Shown here piece by piece: positions 9,601 through 17,319 of a stretch of DNA of 64,000 nt. A program made the translations under genes and the position numbers. Under the pieces are notes generated by a model. It was not told the DNA's origin. It was given only the letters and a program-made list of their open reading frames with translations, and did not search any database. Numbering within the stretch: the stretch's first letter is position 1; each line of letters opens with the position of its first letter. The DNA is from Acidobacteriota bacterium (GTDB lineage Bacteria; Acidobacteriota; Terriglobia; Bryobacterales; Bryobacteraceae), in NCBI GenBank assembly GCA_016870915.1, contig VFZY01000002.1, forward strand, positions 25,214-89,213, in the 5' to 3' direction.

Positions 9601-10245
9601 GGGATTCACCCGGATGGGGTTGTTGCCCACACCGCCGCCCGCGCTCACCTCGTTCATATCGATGCCGTCCAGCGTGAAGTTCCACGCCCGGTCGCGGGCC
9701 CCGTTCATGTGGCCGCCGCCGCCGGTGTTGCCGCCGGAGTTCATGCCGGGCACGTAGTTGAGGATGCTGGTGGGGTCGCGGCGGCGCGTGGCGACTATGG
9801 GCATCTCCTTCATCATCCGCTCACTGATCACCGGGCCCACGTTGCCGGACTGGCTGAGTTGAACCTGTTCAGCCACCGCCTCCACCTGGATCTGGTCCGT
9901 CACGCTGCCCACTTCCAGCACCACGTTGACCGTGGCGGGCGCACCCACCGAGACCTGATTGCCTTTGGTGACGAACTTCTTGAATCCGGCGCTCTCAACG
10001 GCCACGGTGTAGGTTCCGGCCTGCACGGCTTCCACCTGCCAGGCGCCCGCGGCGCCGGTTTCGGTCTGGAAGACCGCGCCGGTCTGTTCGCTGGTCAGAG
10101 TGACCCTGGCGCCGCCGATTACGGCGCCGCTGGGGTCAGCCACGGTGCCCACCACTCGCGACGTGGTCCCTTGGGAGAACGCCGTTGAAGCGGCAGAAAA
10201 GACCAGCAAAGAGAAGAAAAGAAAAGCGCGAAGCCCCTTACCCAT
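6637..10245 (-). CDS. Oar-like TonB-dependent outer-membrane protein
   Basis: Large outer-membrane barrel of about 1,202 residues, of the kind expanded in Acidobacteria and inferred to import or bind large ligands. After a signal peptide (FFSLLVFSAASTAFSQ) comes a carboxypeptidase-regulatory domain (GTVADPSGAVIGGARVTLTS), then a plug-like region with LDGIDMNEV and EFGRNSGAQVAMVTKSGGN, and a long barrel ending in a Phe-terminated strand (MVAAKLNF), the usual outer-membrane targeting end. I chose the ATG at 10245 over the TTG at 10254 because the signal peptide starts there. No Shine-Dalgarno sequence is evident, and the start lies inside a long inverted repeat, listed separately. Ligand unknown. 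Confidence 0.93.
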   Translation of the reverse strand: MGKGLRAFLFFSLLVFSAASTAFSQGTTSRVVGTVADPSGAVIGGARVTLTSEQTGAVFQTETGAAGAWQVEAVQAGTYTVAVESAGFKKFVTKGNQVSVGAPATVNVVLEVGSVTDQIQVEAVAEQVQLSQSGNVGPVISERMMKEMPIVATRRRDPTSILNYVPGMNSGGNTGGGGHMNGARDRAWNFTLDGIDMNEVSAGGGVGNNPIRVNPDSVAEMRIVTSNASAEFGRNSGAQVAMVTKSGGNDIHGNLFWFYRTPRFNANQWEDNLNRIGKQNFIQNIYGGSLGGPIKRNKLFYFANWQELRAARSISQTATVLTQEARNGVFRFNPAAQNRPAGVAGAAVSTTGAPLVPVQSYNVVQQDPDRRGLDGAVRTFIGQTPLPNRFEVGDGLNYAGYVFRPTETEEQRDLTGKIDYIINGNNTVFARLYWGYQNTLCDGVNGGLPRVPGAPCLTDTKRSPRNYAFNWRSNPRPAITNELVAGWSEFFFDFPNPVRDLRTPTLVAPLGITVPTATTYGNARQLKTLQFVDNLSYFAGKHAFKGGVNVRYVQHLDTRGSIGGQNAALVVNFDRTINTVSPAAFGLPAAINQNVDRPALESMINLLLGRVGTIAQGFVADGNKFRTGTFDFDSRFYEYDFYFQDTWKVSKRLTVDLGLRLEARKAPFSAGSQPILTPGTVVAAGAAPSNTLRWSEGKLYRNDYNNLGPSLGIAWDPTGSGKSAVRANYRLAYDRIPTFLLSSFLFPSMPGSVLGEVNSAYGSGGGRLNGLPSLAPVRTPQELAQPVPFSLASNTVVDPNLETPQTNMWSLGVQREIAPRTVVEVNYLGRRAHNLFGGYNVNQAEIRSNGFLEAFRTAKAGGESVLLNNLTRADSRRLATESGAAFLRRQFTGDLNLNNVAGLASQLAQRNQGGTSLSNASGLGPYFFFPYPQYSGGLNVIDSNDFSTYHSLQLSIDRRFKGGANIQAFYTWSKSLDTRSYDPTFTLAGGGSTQTAANTPFDINNRRLNYGISDFDRRHQLQMIGVQELPFGRGKLIGGGVNGVVDRIIGGWNLSGLFRATSGRPFSVFAGSSTFNSFVGSFANCTGCSRSDGAVREEDGLIWYFNPAERGRFSAPGIGELGNTGRNFFRGDRFVNLDFSIAKKTRISERMNLEIRADFVNFTNSPSFGFPTATITSATFGRIRDSVISTSRQTMVAAKLNF

Positions 10246-10281
10246 GAATACCAATGTGCCAGGGGCTCGAGGCTTCGCGCT
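10225..10281 (-). promoter_or_regulatory. inverted repeats flanking the receptor start codon
   Basis: An 11-base perfect inverted repeat (AGCGCGAAGCC at 10225-10235, GGCTTCGCGCT at 10271-10281) encloses the ATG at 10243-10245. A second perfect 7-base pair (AGCCCCT at 10232-10238, AGGGGCT at 10261-10267) uses four of the same bases, so the two stems exclude each other. In the mRNA the start codon sits in the loop of either hairpin. I infer a possible translational switch; the arms are seen directly, the function is not. Confidence 0.45.
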
Positions 10282-10303
10282 ATTCCAGGTCTCGGAAGAG
10301 GAC

Positions 10304-11359
10304 CTACTTACCGTGGCTTGCCTTGTAGTGCGCCGCCAGCAGATCGTCGCCGAAATCGCCCTTCAACTCACGCCACACCGAATGGACGTGATTGGCGCCG
10401 TTCTGCGTGTTGTCGTACTCCACCAGGAACGTCGGGCCCTGCACCCGGTAGTAGTGCGGCTCGCCCCTCTTGGTACCGCCCGCCCACGCGAAGTTGATGT
10501 TCGTGCCCGCCTTCCTGATCTGGTCGATACGCCCGGCCGCAATCTGATCCGTCACGTTGTAGCCGTACTCTTCCAACAGGCTGTTCAGCAGCCCACGCTG
10601 CTTCGCGTTCAGCTTGGCCGCCGAAATGCCAGGCGGCTGATCCTTCAGTTCCGCCGTCCGGTTGGCCGCCGTCAGAATGTCGTTCGGAGCCTTGGGATCC
10701 ACAATCGCCACCTTCGCCTGCTCAGGTGTCAGACTCTGCACCAGTTCACGGCCCAAATCCTCCTCCACGCCCAGCACCCGCAGACCCTTGCGGGGCCCTT
10801 CACGCACCTCGGCCGGATTCGTGCCGTAGAACGTCGGCGTGCCCGCCACCTTGCCGTTCACCACCAGGAAATGCAGGCTCAAATGATGCCCTTCCACGCG
10901 GTAGCCCCACACCCCGGTCGCCGAAGGCTCGCCGAACACGCTGAAGAAATACTTCTCCGGATTGCGGCGGCCCACTGTGTCCTTCTCTATCTGCCGCAGG
11001 ATATCTTCCAGGCTCATCACCGTCACAGCCTTCAAGTACCCGCGCTGCGAAAGTCCCGCGGCCAGAAGAGCCTGCGCCAGATGCTTCTGGTGCGGCGTCA
11101 GATCCATCAGCGGCGCGCCGCGCCGGGGCCGGCCATACGCCTTCGGGATGTTGTCGGACGGAATGAAGTGCCAGAAGTGGCGCTCATCTTCGTTGTCCAA
11201 CTTGAACTTCGCCTTGCCCGCCTGCTCTTCATTGAGCGAGGCGAGAAAAGCGTTGGCCGCATCCGCCATGGTGGACGGAGAACTGGTACGGCTGTAGGCG
11301 CCGGCAAGCAGCAGGATGGCCGCCGAGGCGAGGAAGATTCGGAAGAGGTTCTTGCGCAT
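10304..11359 (-). CDS. DUF3500 family secreted protein
   Basis: A 351-aa protein with a signal peptide (FRIFLASAAILLLAGAYS). The body carries the DUF3500 pattern: FKLDNEDERHFWHFIPSD near residue 57, MDLTPHQKHLAQALLAAGLS, then FFSVFGEPSATGVWGYRVEG and GHHLSLHFLV, and a C-terminal YYRVQGPTFLVEYDNTQNGA. The family has no established activity; the conserved His, Asp and Trp residues suggest an enzyme or heme-like binder but nothing decides it. An AAGGAG lies 7 bases before the ATG at 11359, a clear ribosome site. It is followed by the Oar-like receptor gene after about 58 bases, so the two may be co-transcribed. Confidence 0.88.
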   Translation of the reverse strand: MRKNLFRIFLASAAILLLAGAYSRTSSPSTMADAANAFLASLNEEQAGKAKFKLDNEDERHFWHFIPSDNIPKAYGRPRRGAPLMDLTPHQKHLAQALLAAGLSQRGYLKAVTVMSLEDILRQIEKDTVGRRNPEKYFFSVFGEPSATGVWGYRVEGHHLSLHFLVVNGKVAGTPTFYGTNPAEVREGPRKGLRVLGVEEDLGRELVQSLTPEQAKVAIVDPKAPNDILTAANRTAELKDQPPGISAAKLNAKQRGLLNSLLEEYGYNVTDQIAAGRIDQIRKAGTNINFAWAGGTKRGEPHYYRVQGPTFLVEYDNTQNGANHVHSVWRELKGDFGDDLLAAHYKASHGK

Positions 11360-11451
11360 GGAGTACTCCTTCAGAGTGAAGGTCTATTCTATCTCAGCCG
11401 GATGCCTCCGCCAACTGAAAAAGTGAGCAAAGGCTCCCTAAAACGGAAAAA

Positions 11452-11475
11452 GGACCGGGGAGTGATCCCCGGTCC
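11452..11475 (-). terminator. rho-independent terminator after the PEP-CTERM gene
   Basis: Perfect 10-base stem GGACCGGGGA / TCCCCGGTCC with a 4-base loop. Read on the minus strand the stem is followed by TTTTTCCGTTTT. It lies 23 bases past the stop of the PEP-CTERM gene and separates it from the DUF3500 gene. Confidence 0.9.
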
Positions 11476-11498
11476 CAAATGTGTCGGATCCTCGTAGA

Positions 11499-12173
11499 TT
11501 AGCCGCGCTTGCGCTTCAGCAGGCCGAGACCCACCAGACCCGCGCCGAAGAGGGCCATGGTGGCCGGCTCCGGAACGCCCGTCTGGGAGAAGTGCTGAGT
11601 CACAATCGAGATGCTGACCACGGCGTTCGGGTTCGTCGAACCCATCGTGCTGACCAGGATGTCCTTGAGGATGGTCAGCTTCTTGACGGGCGCAAAAACG
11701 ATATGGTCTACCGGCTGCCCAGGCAGCCAAGCCTGGAGAGCGTAGCCCAGACCCGGCGCAACGATCACCGTCTCACCAACGTTCGCCGAGCCGCCGAAGT
11801 TGACTCCGGCGATCGCCAATTCAGCATCGTGGATGCTCAGCGGGCTGCCGGCGACAACCGTCACATCAAACATGATGGAGCTATCGATGAACTTGTTGGG
11901 ACCAATCACCGTCCAGCCACCCGATGTGAAAGCGATACCGGGATTCAGCGGGTCGCCCGGAATGGGAGCCACCGCAACCTGAGCCGCTGTGGGCGCCACG
12001 GCATTCACAGCCGTTGGTGCATACATGAAGTTTGAGAACACCTTGTCCTCGATGGTGCAGCCACCCTTGCCGAGGTTGATGTAATCCTGGAATGTCCCCT
12101 GAACGCAGACTGGGGTTGCCTGCAAGACCGAGCTAGAGACGCAGAGCGCCAGCGTAAACAGTACTTTTTTCAT
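11499..12173 (-). CDS. PEP-CTERM sorting-domain protein
   Basis: A 224-aa exported protein. The N-terminal signal peptide (KKVLFTLALCVSSSVLQA) is followed by a beta-rich body with a single early Cys pair, and the C-terminus has the complete PEP-CTERM signal: VPEPATMALFGAGLVGLGL and then a basic tail KRKRG. Such proteins are cut by exosortase and displayed or released at the surface. The longer frame opens at 12272, but the ATG at 12173 is preceded by GGAGG seven bases upstream and starts the signal peptide exactly, so I chose it. A strong terminator follows. No exosortase gene is in this window. Confidence 0.9.
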   Translation of the reverse strand: MKKVLFTLALCVSSSVLQATPVCVQGTFQDYINLGKGGCTIEDKVFSNFMYAPTAVNAVAPTAAQVAVAPIPGDPLNPGIAFTSGGWTVIGPNKFIDSSIMFDVTVVAGSPLSIHDAELAIAGVNFGGSANVGETVIVAPGLGYALQAWLPGQPVDHIVFAPVKKLTILKDILVSTMGSTNPNAVVSISIVTQHFSQTGVPEPATMALFGAGLVGLGLLKRKRG

Positions 12174-12386
12174 TATTTCCTCCGCCCCTTCGTTGGGGCT
12201 TTTTTTTCCGATTTCCACGCGCGGACTCCGACACCCACGCAGCGAGCCGATTTCGCTCTCTCGCTTCATCAAGAATAGCCAGATCGTCTCACGAACGCAA
12301 GCAAGAAGTGTCTCAAATGTGAGCTTCTACCGCTGGCTACTGTGGAAAAAGTACTGATACTGGTACCATAGCCCTTACCGTACGCC

Positions 12387-12989
12387 ATGATCAAAGCCTT
12401 GCTTTTCGACCTCGGCGGGGTCATTGTACCCCTGGATTTTCAACAGCTTAAACGAAACTTCGCCACACTCTCCGGCCGCTCCATCCCGGAGCTCGAGGTG
12501 CGCCTGGCGGCAACCGATCTGCCGGTCCGCTACGAGCGCGGCGACCTCGACTCGGCCTCATTCCACGCTGAATTGTCAAGAACGATCGGACTGGATCTCG
12601 ATTTTCCGGCCTTTGACCGCCTCTGGAACAGCCTCTTCCCCCCGGGAACGCTCCTCCCCGAGTCCCTGTTCCAGACGTTGAAGCAAACCCACCGGCTGAT
12701 CCTGCTGTCGAATACAAACGAACTGCACTTCCGCCATCTCAGGGCAACCCTGCCGCATCTCAGCCACTTCCATGGCTTCGTTTTGTCGTATGAAGTGCGC
12801 GTGATGAAGCCGGACCCCGGCATTTTCGCCCGGGCGATTGAGGCAGCGGGGTGCGCCCCGGAGGAGTGCTTCTATATAGATGATGTGGAGAAGTATGTGG
12901 AGGGGGCCCGGACGGCGGGGATTGATGCCGTCCGGTTTGAGTCGGCTGAGCAAGTGGAACGGGAACTGCGAAAACGGGGTGTGCTTTAA
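12387..12989 (+). CDS. HAD-superfamily hydrolase, subfamily IA (YihX-like phosphatase)
   Basis: A 200-aa cytoplasmic phosphatase-type protein. Motif I is FDLGGVIVPLD with the nucleophile Asp near residue 9; the second acidic position is displaced, as is usual in the YihX-like glucose-1-phosphate phosphatase branch. Motif II is LLSNTNELHF, motif III the Lys in RVMKPDPGIFARAIE, and motif IV CFYIDDVEKYVEGA. The cap between motifs I and II is helical and of normal size. It stands alone between a divergent PEP-CTERM gene and a convergent small gene whose stop abuts its own. The substrate is not known from sequence. Confidence 0.92.
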   Translation: MIKALLFDLGGVIVPLDFQQLKRNFATLSGRSIPELEVRLAATDLPVRYERGDLDSASFHAELSRTIGLDLDFPAFDRLWNSLFPPGTLLPESLFQTLKQTHRLILLSNTNELHFRHLRATLPHLSHFHGFVLSYEVRVMKPDPGIFARAIEAAGCAPEECFYIDDVEKYVEGARTAGIDAVRFESAEQVERELRKRGVL

Positions 12990-13250
12990 TTAACGGGGAG
13001 TGCTCTGGCGGTGGTGACGGCGGGCGCGGGCGGCCCGCCCCTCATGCCGCTGCCGCTCATGCCGCAACTGGTGATTCCGCTGCCGGGTGACACGGCTCTC
13101 ACGTTCCGTTTCGCGCTTCAATTGAAGCCGGGCGCGGCGCTGCTCGCGGGCCAGCATCCGGGCTTCGTCCCGGGTGAGGCCGGACTCCTGGCTCAGGGCG
13201 GGGGCCACGGCCAGGGCCGCGCCGATCAAAAAGGTCTTCAGAAAAGTCAT
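12990..13250 (-). CDS. small basic secreted protein
   Basis: An 86-aa product starting at the ATG at 13250 with a signal peptide (TFLKTFLIGAALAVAPALSQ) and a short mature part that is almost all charged: repeated Arg/Glu/Gln/His runs such as REQRRARLQLKRETERESR and a tail rich in Arg and His. The mature region looks helical and strongly basic. I recognise no family. It is divergent from the barrel gene next to it, with starts roughly 90 bases apart. Base composition alone could yield such an ORF, but the well-formed signal peptide argues that it is real. Confidence 0.5.
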   Translation of the reverse strand: MTFLKTFLIGAALAVAPALSQESGLTRDEARMLAREQRRARLQLKRETERESRVTRQRNHQLRHERQRHEGRAARARRHHRQSTPR

Positions 13251-13342
13251 GGTTGGGGAGATCCTCTGCTTTCTACAAACACCTGGCAACGGAGGAGTTT
13301 CGCCGAATTGCCACCGCGGCCGCCCGTGATAATCTGGCCTTG

Positions 13343-15925
13343 TTGACTCCGCTTCTGCTCTGGGTGTTCTGCCAGACGCCTGCTCCGCCACCGCCCAAAC
13401 CCGAATCCGCCGCCGAGGCCAAGCCCGAAGCGAGCCGCCGGGTGGAGTTGAACCTCTTGAGAAAGGAGGACTCCCAGGCAGGTGAGAGCCGCCGGAACGA
13501 GAACGTTCAGTTCAACCTGGTGGACAACAATGCCCTTAAGGAGCTGAACATCCGCCTGGGCACCTCCGCCACCATCACGCCCGAGTTTCAGCCAGACCGC
13601 AACTACTTCGGCTCCGAGTACGGCAACGCTCCGCCGCCGGGCATTCACCTGGCGCCGGCCGCCGGAAGGGGCTTTCACGGCGGGGCTTATTTTTCGCACC
13701 TGAACACGGCGTTCAGCGCACGATCCTTCTTTCAGGCCGGCGCGGTGAAGCCGGCGCATGAGAACGACTATGGCTTCCAGGCCGGGTTCGCACCCTGGGC
13801 CAGGGCGCGGCTCCAGTTGGACGGATCGCAGCAGCGAATACGGGGTTTCGTCAACGGCAACGTGCTGGTTCCCCGGCCCGACGAGCGGACCCCGTTAGCG
13901 CAGGACCCCGCCGTTCGAGCTCTGGTAGCCCGGTTCCTGGCCGCCTACCCCACCGAGCTGCCCAACCGCACCGACGTGAACCCGCGCGCGCTCAACACGA
14001 ACTCCCCGCAGACGATCAACAACCACACCGGCGGCCTGCGTCTGGACCAGACCCTCGCGCAGCGCGACCGTCTGACCGCGCTCTACTCCTTCACCACCCA
14101 GCACGTGGAGGCCTTCCAGTTGGTGAAGGGACAGAACCCAAACACCGACACGCGGTCCCACCGGGCGCGGCTCACCTGGGCGCGTTCCTGGAGCGCGCGA
14201 ACGGTGACCGAGCTTTCGGCGGGCCTGGATCGCGTGGGGTCCCTGCTGCTGCCTGAGCGGAATGCCGTGGGCCCCATGGTGTCTGTGGCGGGCCTGGAAA
14301 CTCTGGGCCCGCAGGGGTCCATTCCCATCGACCGGGCGCAGAATGTCTTCCGCTATGCGGGCGCGGCACGCCTGAAGCGGGCTTCGCACGAATGGTTCAC
14401 CGGGTTCGGCGTGCTGCGCCGCCAGATGAACGGCATCGAAACCGACGCGCACCGCGGCTTCTTCTCATTCGCCAACGACTTCGGGCGCGACTCGATCACC
14501 AACTTCCGCATGGGGCTGCCCACGCAGCACATCGTCTCCGTGGGCGACGTGCATCGAGGCTACCGCAACTGGGACCTTCAGTTCTTCGCCGGCGACAAGT
14601 GGCAGGCATCCCGAAACCTTACGGTGACCTTCGGACTGCGCTACCAGCCGGTGACGACACCCGCCGAAGTCAATCAGCGGAACATCATTCCCTATCAGTG
14701 CGACTGCAACAATCTGGCGCCGCAGTTGGGGCTGGCCTACCGCCTGCCAGGCGCGTGGGGCGTGCTGCGCGCCAACTACGGTCTGCACTTTGGCGAGATC
14801 TTCCCGGTGACGTTCTCCCAGGTCCGCTTCAGCCCGCCCGGCAGCGTGAAGCTGGTGATCCTGGCCCCCAACCTGATCAACCCGCTGACCGCGCTGGGGC
14901 AGACCGGCACGGCGCAATCGGTGCGTGGAAACCTGTACCTGCTATCACCGGATCTGGTGACGCCGTACTCCCATCAATACAGCCTGAGCTGGGAAACCGC
15001 GATTGCCCGGGACTGGCGCGTGCAGCTTGGCTACGTGGGCAGCCGCCAGGACAAGCTTCTGCTGATGATTTACCGGAACCGCGCCCATCCTGTGCCGAAC
15101 ATCGCCCAGACCACGGCCACGATCAACGAACGGCGGCCGAACCCGTCGCTGGCTGAAATTCGCGAAGTGGTGAACGGGTCGCGTGGCTACTACGACGCAG
15201 GGCGTGTGGCCCTTGTGGTTCCCCGGTGGCGCGGGCTGTCGCTCGACATTGCTTACTGGTTCAGCAAGGCGATTGACCTGGGCTCGGCGTACACCAACAC
15301 CGGCGCGGACGCCGATTCCCGCATCTCGCGCAGCCAGTGGGAGTATGAACAGCACAACGACATGAAGGGGCTGAGCCCATTCGATCAGCCGCACGCCTTC
15401 CTGGCCCGGGCCGCCTACACCACGCCGAAAGCGGCGGGCTCGCGCGGGCGGTGGGTCAGCTCCTGGCAGTTCTCCGTCGTGACCCTGCAGAAATCCGGCA
15501 CGCCGTTCAATGTGCAGGCCGGCTCCGACGGCCCGGGCTTCGGGAACGTCGATGGGAACGGAGGCGACCGGCCCAACCTGGTTGACCCTTCCATCCTGGG
15601 CCGCACGATCGGAAACCCGGACACCTCGCGGGCGCGCCTGCCACGCGACGCGTTCAGCTACATGAGGCCCACCGATCCGCGCGGCAATCTGGGGCGCCAT
15701 GTGTTCCGCAAGGGTCCGCTGAACAACGTGAACGCGTCGCTGGCGCGATCCTTCAGCCTGGGCGGCGACCGGCAGTTGACGGTGCGGGCCGAATCGATCA
15801 ACTTCCTCAACACACCGCAGTTCGCCGAACCGGGACCGGACCTGGCCAATCCGAACTTCGCGCAGATCACCAACACCTTGAACGACGGCCGGACGTTCCG
15901 CTTCTCGATGCGCTTCGGCTGGTAG
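13343..15925 (+). CDS. TonB-receptor-like outer-membrane barrel lacking the usual N-terminal domains
   Basis: About 860 residues from a TTG at 13343; the frame is open from 13253, but the segment LTPLLLWVFCQ is the first that can serve as an export signal, and no ATG fits. The mature N-terminus is proline-rich (TPAPPPPKPES) and polar, then goes directly into barrel-like sequence. The carboxypeptidase-regulatory domain and the clear plug motifs of its two large relatives in this window are absent. The C-terminal half has the same barrel signatures as those proteins (NLTVTFGLRYQPVTTPAEV, FNVQAGSDGPG) and ends in FRFSMRFGW, an outer-membrane terminal strand. Role unknown. Confidence 0.8.
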   Translation: MTPLLLWVFCQTPAPPPPKPESAAEAKPEASRRVELNLLRKEDSQAGESRRNENVQFNLVDNNALKELNIRLGTSATITPEFQPDRNYFGSEYGNAPPPGIHLAPAAGRGFHGGAYFSHLNTAFSARSFFQAGAVKPAHENDYGFQAGFAPWARARLQLDGSQQRIRGFVNGNVLVPRPDERTPLAQDPAVRALVARFLAAYPTELPNRTDVNPRALNTNSPQTINNHTGGLRLDQTLAQRDRLTALYSFTTQHVEAFQLVKGQNPNTDTRSHRARLTWARSWSARTVTELSAGLDRVGSLLLPERNAVGPMVSVAGLETLGPQGSIPIDRAQNVFRYAGAARLKRASHEWFTGFGVLRRQMNGIETDAHRGFFSFANDFGRDSITNFRMGLPTQHIVSVGDVHRGYRNWDLQFFAGDKWQASRNLTVTFGLRYQPVTTPAEVNQRNIIPYQCDCNNLAPQLGLAYRLPGAWGVLRANYGLHFGEIFPVTFSQVRFSPPGSVKLVILAPNLINPLTALGQTGTAQSVRGNLYLLSPDLVTPYSHQYSLSWETAIARDWRVQLGYVGSRQDKLLLMIYRNRAHPVPNIAQTTATINERRPNPSLAEIREVVNGSRGYYDAGRVALVVPRWRGLSLDIAYWFSKAIDLGSAYTNTGADADSRISRSQWEYEQHNDMKGLSPFDQPHAFLARAAYTTPKAAGSRGRWVSSWQFSVVTLQKSGTPFNVQAGSDGPGFGNVDGNGGDRPNLVDPSILGRTIGNPDTSRARLPRDAFSYMRPTDPRGNLGRHVFRKGPLNNVNASLARSFSLGGDRQLTVRAESINFLNTPQFAEPGPDLANPNFAQITNTLNDGRTFRFSMRFGW

Positions 15926-15940
15926 GGCGCCAACAGCGGA

Positions 15941-15990
15941 CCTGACGCAGCGGAGCGTATGCGATCCTGACGTGGCAGAGCGTGTGCGAT
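15941..15990. repeat. two-copy 25-bp tandem repeat between genes
   Basis: CCTGACGCAGCGGAGCGTATGCGAT (15941-15965) is followed directly by a second copy with four differences (15966-15990) and then by the first six bases of a third. It fills the space between the barrel gene and the transporter gene. Confidence 0.9.
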
Positions 15991-15999
15991 CCTGACTTG

Positions 16000-17319
16000 A
16001 TGGATGTGGGCCATCGTCTCGACCACGGCCCGTGGTCGCGCACGCAGAAGTTCGTGCTGGCGCTGATGGCGCTCACCATTCTGTTCGACGGCTTCGATCT
16101 TCTGGTCCTTTCGTTCGCCATCCCCGCACTGATGAAGGACTGGGACGTGCCGCGCTCCGGCTTCGCCGGCGTTCTGGCCCTGGGCCTGGTGGCCATGTCC
16201 CTGGGAACGGCCATCGCGGGCCACCTGGGCGACCGTCTGGGCCGCAAGCGTGCGCTGGTGTTGAGCGTTGCGGTGTTTGGCTCGGCGACGCTGGCCACTG
16301 CGTTCGCAACCGGCCTGGCGAGTCTTGGTGTGCTGCGCGCCATCGCCGGCGCGGGCCTTGGCGGGGCCGTTCCGAATGCGGCCGCCATGAGCGCCGAGTT
16401 CACTCCGCTGATCCGGCGGCCTCTGGCGGTGAGCCTTACGGCGGTGTGCATGGCCTTGGGCGGGGCCGTGGCGGGATTCTGCGCGGCGCGCGTGCTGCCG
16501 GTGTTCGGCTGGCCGTATCTGTTCGCCCTGGGCGGTGTCGCGGCGCTGCTGCTGGCTCTGTGCCTGGGCGCGGCGCTCCCGGAATCGGCGCGTTTCCTGG
16601 TCCGGCGGCGTCATCGATGGCCTGAACTGCGCCGCCTGTTGGCGCGAATGGGCGCCCCGGCGGAAGACGCGGTTGAGTTCACTGACCAGGCGGAAACCGC
16701 TCGCGAAACCCACTCAGGATGGCGCGCGCTGTTGGCCGGCGGCATGGCGCGGAACACCGTGGCGCTATGGACAAGCTTCACATCGTGCATGTTGGCGGTC
16801 TACCTGGCGCTCAACTGGCTGCCGTCGTTTCTGGCGGCGCGCGGCTGGACTCTGGCCCAGGCCAGCAATGGTGCTGCGCTCTACAACTTTGGCGGGGTGG
16901 CGGGGGCCTTGGTGTGCGCCGCGCTGGTTCCTCGCTTCGGGTCGCGCGCGGCGTTGATGGCGGTTTGCGCGGGCGGCATCGGATCGGCAATCTGGCTGCT
17001 GAACGGGCCGGTGAGTGCGGCGATGCTTGCGGCGCATGGCCTCTTCGTCAACGCGGCCATGAGCAACCTGTACGCGCTGGCGGCCCACGTTTATCCCACC
17101 GCCGCGCGGGCCTCGGGCGTGGCGGCAGCCATCGCGCTGGGCCGGTTGGGCGCCGTGGCCAGCGCCTACTGGGGCGCCGATCTGGTGCAACGCGGACCGG
17201 AAGCGTACTTCGGCGCCATTGCCGCGGCGCTCCTGGTGACGTTCACCGGGCTGGTCTTCACCACGCGCCACATCCCGGCGCGCAGGGCTCAGAATTCATC
17301 GAACGGCAGCCCGGTGTAG
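16000..17319 (+). CDS. MFS transporter, aromatic acid:H+ symporter family (PcaK-like)
   Basis: Inner-membrane proton symporter, inferred to bring 4-hydroxybenzoate or protocatechuate into the cell. About 439 residues with the AAHS marks: first membrane segment with LFDGFDLLVLSFAIPAL, the loop GHLGDRLGRKRAL between segments 2 and 3, and an LPESARFLVRR block before the central loop. Twelve hydrophobic segments are plausible by eye. The product family and the adjacent pobA, pcaH and pcaG genes support each other. The frame also opens with GTG at 15982, inside the 25-bp repeat; I prefer the ATG at 16000. Its 3' end overlaps the convergent pobA end by 31 bases. Confidence 0.88.
   Translation: MDVGHRLDHGPWSRTQKFVLALMALTILFDGFDLLVLSFAIPALMKDWDVPRSGFAGVLALGLVAMSLGTAIAGHLGDRLGRKRALVLSVAVFGSATLATAFATGLASLGVLRAIAGAGLGGAVPNAAAMSAEFTPLIRRPLAVSLTAVCMALGGAVAGFCAARVLPVFGWPYLFALGGVAALLLALCLGAALPESARFLVRRRHRWPELRRLLARMGAPAEDAVEFTDQAETARETHSGWRALLAGGMARNTVALWTSFTSCMLAVYLALNWLPSFLAARGWTLAQASNGAALYNFGGVAGALVCAALVPRFGSRAALMAVCAGGIGSAIWLLNGPVSAAMLAAHGLFVNAAMSNLYALAAHVYPTAARASGVAAAIALGRLGAVASAYWGADLVQRGPEAYFGAIAAALLVTFTGLVFTTRHIPARRAQNSSNGSPV

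Noticed and set aside
7396..10188. 930-codon plus-strand open frame
   Set aside because: It is antisense to the Oar-like receptor, is full of Arg/Gln/His/Val typical of shadow frames at high GC, and has no family signature.
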